From contig UQOH01000076.1 in NCBI GenBank assembly GCA_900542625.1, forward strand, positions 1-9,337: a DNA stretch of 9,337 bases. Reading direction: 5' to 3'. The notes under the pieces were generated by a model. It saw only the letters and a program-made list of their open reading frames with translations. It was not told the DNA's origin and did no database searches. The stretch comes from an uncultured Fusobacterium sp. Lineage in GTDB: Bacteria > Fusobacteriota > Fusobacteriia > Fusobacteriales > Fusobacteriaceae. Positions within the stretch are counted from its first letter, which is position 1. Each line of letters starts with the position of its first letter. Both the position numbers and the translations under genes were made by a program. Positions 6,264 through 9,337 of this stretch are shown one piece after another.

Positions 6264-7493
6264 ATGGATAAAAACAGTTTAAAAAAATATGTAGAACTTG
6301 CTCTTAGAGTAGGAATAAATTTACAAAAGGAGCAGACTCTTGTAATAATGTCACCAGTAGAAACAGCTCCTTTCACAAGAATGCTTGTAGAAGAGGCGTA
6401 TAATTTAGGTGCAGAAGAAGTTGTGGTTCACTGGAATGATGATTTCTGTAAAAAAATGAAATTTGTTAATGGAAAAATAGAGATATTTGAAAAAATGCCT
6501 CAATGGGAAATAGATTCGCTTATGTTTTATGCTGAAAAAAATGCTGCATTTTTAAGTATTGCTGCAAATGACCCTGAGCTTTTAAAAGGTGTTGACAGTG
6601 AAAAAATTGCTAAATCTCAGACAGCAAGAAATGTCGGGCTGAAAGCATATTATGAAAAAGTTATGACTAACGAAATTCAATGGAATATAATATCTGTACC
6701 GACTCTTGCATGGGCTAAAAAAGTATTCCCAGGTGTTTCAGATGATGAGGCAGTTAAAAATTTATGGAAAGCCATTATATCTTCTGTAAAAGCAGATACT
6801 GAAAATCCTGTTGAAACATGGAAAAAACATTTAAGTAATTTAAAAGAAAAAATGGATTATCTGAATAAAAAGCAGTTTAAAAAATTTATTATGAAAAATT
6901 CAATAGGAACAGATTTAACAGTTCAGCTGCCTAACAGACATTTATGGGCTTCAGGAAAGGACACAACAAAATCAGGAATAGACTTTGTTGCCAATATTCC
7001 AACAGAAGAGGTATTTTCAATGCCATATAAATATGGTGTGGACGGAACAGTAAAAGCATCTAAGCCTTTAAATTATGGAGGAACTTTAATTGAAGATTTT
7101 TCTCTTATATTTAAAGATGGAAAGATAATAGATTTTACTGCAAAATCAGGAGCAGAGGCGTTAAAAAATCTTATCAATACAGATGATGGAGCAAAATACC
7201 TTGGAGAGATAGCTCTTGTTCCTTATGATTCTCCAATTTCTAATTCAAATATTCTTTTCTATAATACATTATTTGATGAAAATGCTTCATGCCACCTTGC
7301 AATCGGGCAGGCTTATCCAAGCTGTATAGAAGAGGGAGATACTCTTAATAAACAGCAGATGGAAGAAGTAGGAATGAATGATTCTCTTGTTCATGTGGAT
7401 TTTATGTTTGGAACAAAAGATTTAAGCATTGTTGGTGTAGATGCTTTTGGAAATGAAGAGCAGATTTTTGAAAATGGAAACTGGGCATTCTAA
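6264..7493 (+). CDS. Aminopeptidase, peptidase family M29 (AmpS/PepS type)
   Basis: A 409-residue cytoplasmic metallopeptidase of normal length for family M29, which removes N-terminal residues from peptides using two divalent metals. All expected metal and catalytic residues are visible: Glu249 in NIPTEEVF (244-251), Glu315 in YLGEIALVP (312-320), His344 in SCHLAIGQAY (342-351) with Tyr351, and His377 and Asp379 in VHVDFMFG (376-383). The N-terminal domain (1-200) includes LRVGINLQKEQTLVI and VVVHWND, typical of the family. The ATG at 6264 follows AAGGAGG (6246-6252) by 11 bases, a little long, but a TAG at 6258-6260 rules out an earlier start. It lies 65 bases after the nuclease with no terminator between, so read-through from the nuclease promoters is possible. 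A hairpin at 7514-7553 ends the unit. A role in peptide catabolism is inferred. Confidence 0.93.
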   Translation: MDKNSLKKYVELALRVGINLQKEQTLVIMSPVETAPFTRMLVEEAYNLGAEEVVVHWNDDFCKKMKFVNGKIEIFEKMPQWEIDSLMFYAEKNAAFLSIAANDPELLKGVDSEKIAKSQTARNVGLKAYYEKVMTNEIQWNIISVPTLAWAKKVFPGVSDDEAVKNLWKAIISSVKADTENPVETWKKHLSNLKEKMDYLNKKQFKKFIMKNSIGTDLTVQLPNRHLWASGKDTTKSGIDFVANIPTEEVFSMPYKYGVDGTVKASKPLNYGGTLIEDFSLIFKDGKIIDFTAKSGAEALKNLINTDDGAKYLGEIALVPYDSPISNSNILFYNTLFDENASCHLAIGQAYPSCIEEGDTLNKQQMEEVGMNDSLVHVDFMFGTKDLSIVGVDAFGNEEQIFENGNWAF

Positions 7494-7513
7494 ATTAAAA
7501 TAAGAATAAAATT

Positions 7514-7558
7514 TTCTCGGCATTAATTACAAAAATAATTTTAATGCCGAGAAGTTTT
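7514..7558 (+). terminator. Intrinsic terminator after the aminopeptidase gene
   Basis: A perfect 13-bp inverted repeat, TTCTCGGCATTAA (7514-7526) with TTAATGCCGAGAA (7541-7553), lies 20 bases after the stop. It is followed by GTTTT. The T-run is short, but the stem is long with a GC-containing base. Read on the minus strand the stem is followed by AATTTTATT, so it may also stop minus-strand transcripts. Confidence 0.75.
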
Positions 7559-7581
7559 GAAAATAAATTCATATATAATTA

Positions 7582-7597
7582 TGTGAGAATAGTCACA
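7582..7597. promoter_or_regulatory. CRP-like palindrome, distal site
   Basis: TGTGA (7582-7586), six bases, then TCACA (7593-7597): both arms match the CRP/FNR-superfamily CRP consensus TGTGA-N6-TCACA exactly. Its centre lies 32 bp, about three helical turns, from that of the second site. The regulator is not in the window, so recognition is inferred from the pattern alone. Confidence 0.5.
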
Positions 7598-7606
7598 CTT
7601 TTATAC

Positions 7607-7636
7607 ATAATAATGTGATAAAAATCACATTATTAT
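7607..7636. promoter_or_regulatory. CRP-like palindrome, proximal site, with 13-bp arms
   Basis: ATAATAATGTGAT (7607-7619) and ATCACATTATTAT (7624-7636) are perfect inverted copies around AAAA, with TGTGA-N6-TCACA at 7614-7629. If this were a class II activator site centred at -41.5, the start point would fall at 7663. The -10 would then be TGTAAA (7651-7656), a 4/6 match to consensus. That start coincides with the beginning of the first downstream hairpin. Confidence 0.55.
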
Positions 7637-7660
7637 AAAAAAAAGGATATTGTAAATATT

Positions 7661-7690
7661 TGTCCCAAAAACTATATTATTTTTGGGACA
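7661..7690. repeat. Perfect 11-bp inverted repeat, 8-base loop
   Basis: TGTCCCAAAAA (7661-7671) and TTTTTGGGACA (7680-7690) are exact reverse complements separated by CTATATTA. No T-run follows on either strand, so it is a poor terminator. It could be the first hairpin of the proposed RNA, an operator, or a mobile-element end. Confidence 0.8.
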
Positions 7691-7706
7691 AAACACAGAA
7701 ATGAAA

Positions 7707-7755
7707 AGAGCTGTTGTAAATAGATGATTTTATATCATTAATTTACAGCAGCTCT
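7707..7755. repeat. 49-base near-perfect hairpin
   Basis: AGAGCTGTTGTAAAT (7707-7721) pairs with ATTTACAGCAGCTCT (7741-7755) with one wobble. After one A-A mismatch, GATGAT (7723-7728) pairs with ATCATT (7734-7739) around TTTAT. This gives 21 pairs in all. On the minus strand it is followed by TTTT (7707-7704), so it could also act as a terminator for transcripts from the symporter gene. Confidence 0.8.
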
Positions 7756-7811
7756 GTCTAACTATGGCAAAGACACTCCGAGTATTAAAAGTCCCTACTA
7801 TGGCAAGGGGT
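7756..7811. repeat. Two stem-loops sharing the loop ACTATGGCA
   Basis: The 10-base sequence ACTATGGCAA occurs at 7761-7770 and 7797-7806, 36 bases apart. The first copy is enclosed by GTCT (7756-7759) and AGAC (7771-7774). In the second, the loop ACTATGGCA is enclosed by CCCT (7793-7796) and AGGG (7806-7809), extendable by two wobbles on the plus strand. The stems differ in sequence while the loop is kept, the pattern expected of a repeated binding element in RNA or single-stranded DNA. Confidence 0.6.
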
Positions 7812-7817
7812 TTCCTT

Positions 7818-7845
7818 ATATATTAAAGTTATATAATATATTTTT
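7818..7845 (+). terminator. Weak A/T-only hairpin with T-run
   Basis: ATATATTA (7818-7825) pairs with TAATATAT (7834-7841), followed by TTTT (7842-7845). The stem has no G or C, so it would be a poor intrinsic terminator. Its position fits the 3' end of the proposed plus-strand RNA, just before the symporter stop codon on the other strand. Confidence 0.25.
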
Positions 7846-7856
7846 AAAAAAAGCAA

Positions 7857-9251
7857 TTACTTATTTTTCTTTTTTTCTGCTTTTAATCTGATTCTTTCTT
7901 CTTTCAATATAACTTCATATCTTTTTAATTCATCTAAAGCATCTTTAGAAATCAGAAGAATACATACAATATTTATTACAGTCATAATTCCAAGACCGAA
8001 ATCTGCTAAAGACCATACAAAGAAATTCTGCTGAACTCCTCCGACATATACCATTATTACAATGATAATCTGGTAAGCAAGGTTTAATCCTGATTTTTCA
8101 CTTATAAATGCAACAGCACTTTTTCCATAGAAAGCAACAGCAAGTATTGTACTAAGTGAGAAGAAGAATATTACAACAACTGTAAATGGAATTCCTATCC
8201 ATCCAATATGAGTTTTTAAAGATTCTTGGAATAAAGTCATTCCGTTTAAAACTTTTCCATCTAAAAGCATTCCGTCAGGAACTTTTTCAGCACCTGCAAG
8301 AAGAACAACAAAAGCAGTTGCACTACATATTACAAGAGTATCAACAAATACCCCAAGAGCCTGAACAAGCCCTTGTTTTGCAGGCTCGTCTATATCAACA
8401 ACAGCAGCAGCATAGTTTGAGTTTCCGCTTCCTGCCTCGTTAGAGAACAATCCTCTTCTAACTCCCTGCATAATAATTCCACCAACAGTACCACCTAAAA
8501 ATTCTTTTCCTCCAAAAGCCTGAGAGAAAATATCTTTAAACATTGCCGGGAAACCAGTAAGATTTGTTAATATTATATAAAGAACAACTCCAAGATATAA
8601 TGCAGCCATAACAGGCACCATTTTATTAAGTGATTCTATGATTTTGTCTCTTTTGCTTTTTCCAAATATAATAGATGCAACAATAAGAGCAAGAACAATA
8701 GAAACATATGTTGTATTAATATTATATGCACTTGATACAGATTCTGTAACAGAGTTTGACATAACCTGAGTTACTCCAATATAGCAGACTACAGATGCAG
8801 CAGCATATACATAAGCAGGAATTTTTACTCCAAGTCTTTTCTTAAGAACCCAAGGTGTTCCTCCAATATATTTTCCCTCTCCAAGTTTATCTCTGTGAAT
8901 AACAGCAAGAGTAGATTCTACAAACGAAGAAGTAGCTCCAAGAAGTGCTACAAGCCACATCCAGAATAATGATCCGGGACCTCCGATTGATACAGCAGCA
9001 ACAACTCCTGCAATGTTTCCTGCTCCAACTCTGCACGCAGTTCCTAAGAAAAATGTTTCCAGTGAACTGATTCCTTTCTTATCTTTTTCTGATTTTCCAA
9101 GAATGTTTATGATGTCTCCAAATAATCTAAACTGCATAAATTTTGTTTTTATGGTAAAGTAGACGGCTGTTCCAATAAGCATAACTACTAAAATGTTTTT
9201 TCCCCATAATAAATTATTAACAAAATTTACTACATTTGTTACTAAATTCAT
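7857..9251 (-). CDS. AGCS-family sodium:alanine/glycine symporter
   Basis: A 464-residue integral membrane protein of the alanine or glycine:cation symporter family, of usual length, with about ten or eleven hydrophobic segments. Family marks: FFLGTACRVGAGNIAGVV (67-84), the signature GGPGSLFWMWLVALLGATSS (90-109) followed by FVES, and VRRGLFSNEAGSG (264-276). It imports alanine, glycine or a similar small neutral amino acid with sodium (or a proton). Two usually strict segments differ: the residues after NEAG read SGNSNYAAAVVD rather than MGSAPHAAA, and the late-helix GWSYYGE block reads AVAFYGK (370-376). This suggests a divergent subfamily whose substrate may differ. The C-terminus (442-464) is a highly charged cytoplasmic tail. 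The ATG at 9251 follows AGGGGAGG by 7 bases. No strong terminator lies directly after its stop; the 49-base hairpin at 7707-7755 may serve. Confidence 0.93.
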   Translation of the reverse strand: MNLVTNVVNFVNNLLWGKNILVVMLIGTAVYFTIKTKFMQFRLFGDIINILGKSEKDKKGISSLETFFLGTACRVGAGNIAGVVAAVSIGGPGSLFWMWLVALLGATSSFVESTLAVIHRDKLGEGKYIGGTPWVLKKRLGVKIPAYVYAAASVVCYIGVTQVMSNSVTESVSSAYNINTTYVSIVLALIVASIIFGKSKRDKIIESLNKMVPVMAALYLGVVLYIILTNLTGFPAMFKDIFSQAFGGKEFLGGTVGGIIMQGVRRGLFSNEAGSGNSNYAAAVVDIDEPAKQGLVQALGVFVDTLVICSATAFVVLLAGAEKVPDGMLLDGKVLNGMTLFQESLKTHIGWIGIPFTVVVIFFFSLSTILAVAFYGKSAVAFISEKSGLNLAYQIIIVIMVYVGGVQQNFFVWSLADFGLGIMTVINIVCILLISKDALDELKRYEVILKEERIRLKAEKKKNK

Positions 9252-9258
9252 TATATAT

Positions 9259-9297
9259 CCTCCCCTAAAATAAATATTTATGTCTATTATTTTAGCA
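9259..9297 (-). promoter_or_regulatory. Candidate promoter and ribosome site of the symporter gene
   Basis: On the minus strand TGC followed by TAAAAT (9294-9289) makes a plausible extended -10; the -35 region is weak. Transcription would begin near 9282, about 30 bases before the ATG, with a strong AGGGGAGG ribosome site at 9266-9259. I see no riboswitch in this short leader, and nothing identifiable in 9298-9337. Confidence 0.4.
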
Positions 9298-9337
9298 TAT
9301 TAGTAGTAAAAAAGGAAGACTTTATTTATTAAGAACA

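Larger units (their letters stand above)
7661..7845 (+). ncRNA. Candidate structured small RNA
   Basis: Four hairpins follow one another: 7661-7690, 7707-7755, 7756-7774 and 7791-7811, then an A/T-only stem with a T-run (7818-7845). The imperfect positions of the stems (7714:7748, 7723:7739, 7792:7810, 7791:7811) are G-U wobbles if the plus strand is transcribed, but A-C mismatches if the minus strand is. One A-A mismatch is neutral. This favours a plus-strand RNA, and CRP-like sites lie just upstream at activator spacing. Against this, the 49-base hairpin is followed by TTTT on the minus strand, and the final terminator is weak. I recognise no RNA family with confidence. The right end of an IS200/IS605-type element, read from the minus strand, is the alternative. 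Confidence 0.35.
7494..7856. other. Structured 363-base non-coding region between convergent genes
   Basis: No credible gene lies here on either strand. In order it holds the aminopeptidase terminator, two CRP-like palindromes, a possible -10, a perfect 11-bp inverted repeat, a 49-base hairpin, two small stem-loops with the same loop sequence, and an A/T-only hairpin followed by T5. Two convergent genes need only a terminator here, so most of this is unexplained by its neighbours. Confidence 0.8.

Noticed and set aside
7701..7727. An 8-residue leader-like frame (MKRAVVNR) beginning just before the 49-base hairpin
   Set aside because: No ribosome site, and most of it is an arm of the hairpin; there is no downstream gene on that strand for a leader peptide to control.
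7755..7811. Possible two-unit CRISPR array from the ACTATGGCAA copies 36 bases apart
   Set aside because: Only 10 bases repeat, which is too short for a CRISPR repeat. There is no third unit and there are no cas genes; each copy is a stem-loop loop.
7764..7826. A 20-codon plus-strand frame (MAKTLRVLKVPTMARGFLIY) that contains both ACTATGGCA copies in frame
   Set aside because: There is no ribosome site before it and it is very short. The in-frame spacing follows from the 36-base repeat distance. Paired stems explain the sequence better than coding.
8186..8443. Gln-rich 85-codon plus-strand frame inside the symporter gene
   Set aside because: It is antisense to a well-supported AGCS coding region, has no ribosome site, and its Gln-rich make-up mirrors the symporter codons read in reverse.
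9252..9337. Possible glycine-type riboswitch before the AGCS gene, as some AGCS genes have
   Set aside because: The visible leader is only about 30 bases from the likely start point to the ATG and shows no conserved riboswitch core, although sequence beyond the window edge was not available.

Overview
The window looks like chromosomal DNA from a very AT-rich, low-GC anaerobe. A Fusobacterium (perhaps the mortiferum/varium/ulcerans group) fits best. The grounds are Lys/Ile/Asn/Glu-rich proteins, strong GGAGG-type ribosome sites, extended -10 promoters, a lipoprotein cyclophilin and an AGCS carrier typical of amino-acid-fermenting bacteria. A low-GC clostridial relative cannot be excluded from sequence alone.

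Layout. Bases 2-661 (+) are the C-terminal part of a ROK-family protein cut by the window edge. A DJ-1/PfpI-family protein follows (769-1311, +) and converges on a minus-strand group through a bidirectional terminator at 1310-1337. The minus-strand group reads potA (4968-3838), potB (3851-3012), potC (3019-2246) and a cyclophilin-type peptidyl-prolyl isomerase lipoprotein (2181-1336). The pot genes overlap, as expected for translational coupling. They encode the ATPase and both permeases of a polyamine-type ABC importer. The substrate-binding protein PotD, usually next to potC, is absent from the window. Divergent from potA is a PDDEXK nuclease of the DUF1016/YhcG family (5200-6198, +), followed by an M29-family metallo-aminopeptidase (6264-7493, +). 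An AGCS sodium:alanine/glycine symporter (9251-7857, -) converges on the aminopeptidase.

Together the genes suggest peptide, amino-acid and polyamine metabolism: the aminopeptidase frees amino acids, the AGCS carrier takes up small neutral ones, and PotABC takes up polyamines or a related cation. The nuclease is the only gene with an accessory or defence flavour.

The most unusual part is the 363-base non-coding stretch between the two convergent genes (7494-7856). After the aminopeptidase terminator it holds two CRP-like TGTGA-N6-TCACA palindromes 32 bp apart, then a run of inverted repeats. These include a perfect 11-bp hairpin, a 49-base hairpin, and two small stem-loops with different stems but the same loop, ACTATGGCA. 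The spacing fits a CRP/FNR-family-activated promoter driving a structured small RNA on the plus strand. A remnant of a mobile element, such as the end of an IS200/IS605-type element, is the main alternative. Several start codons were reassigned from the longest open frame: potA to TTG, and potC and the isomerase to internal ATGs.
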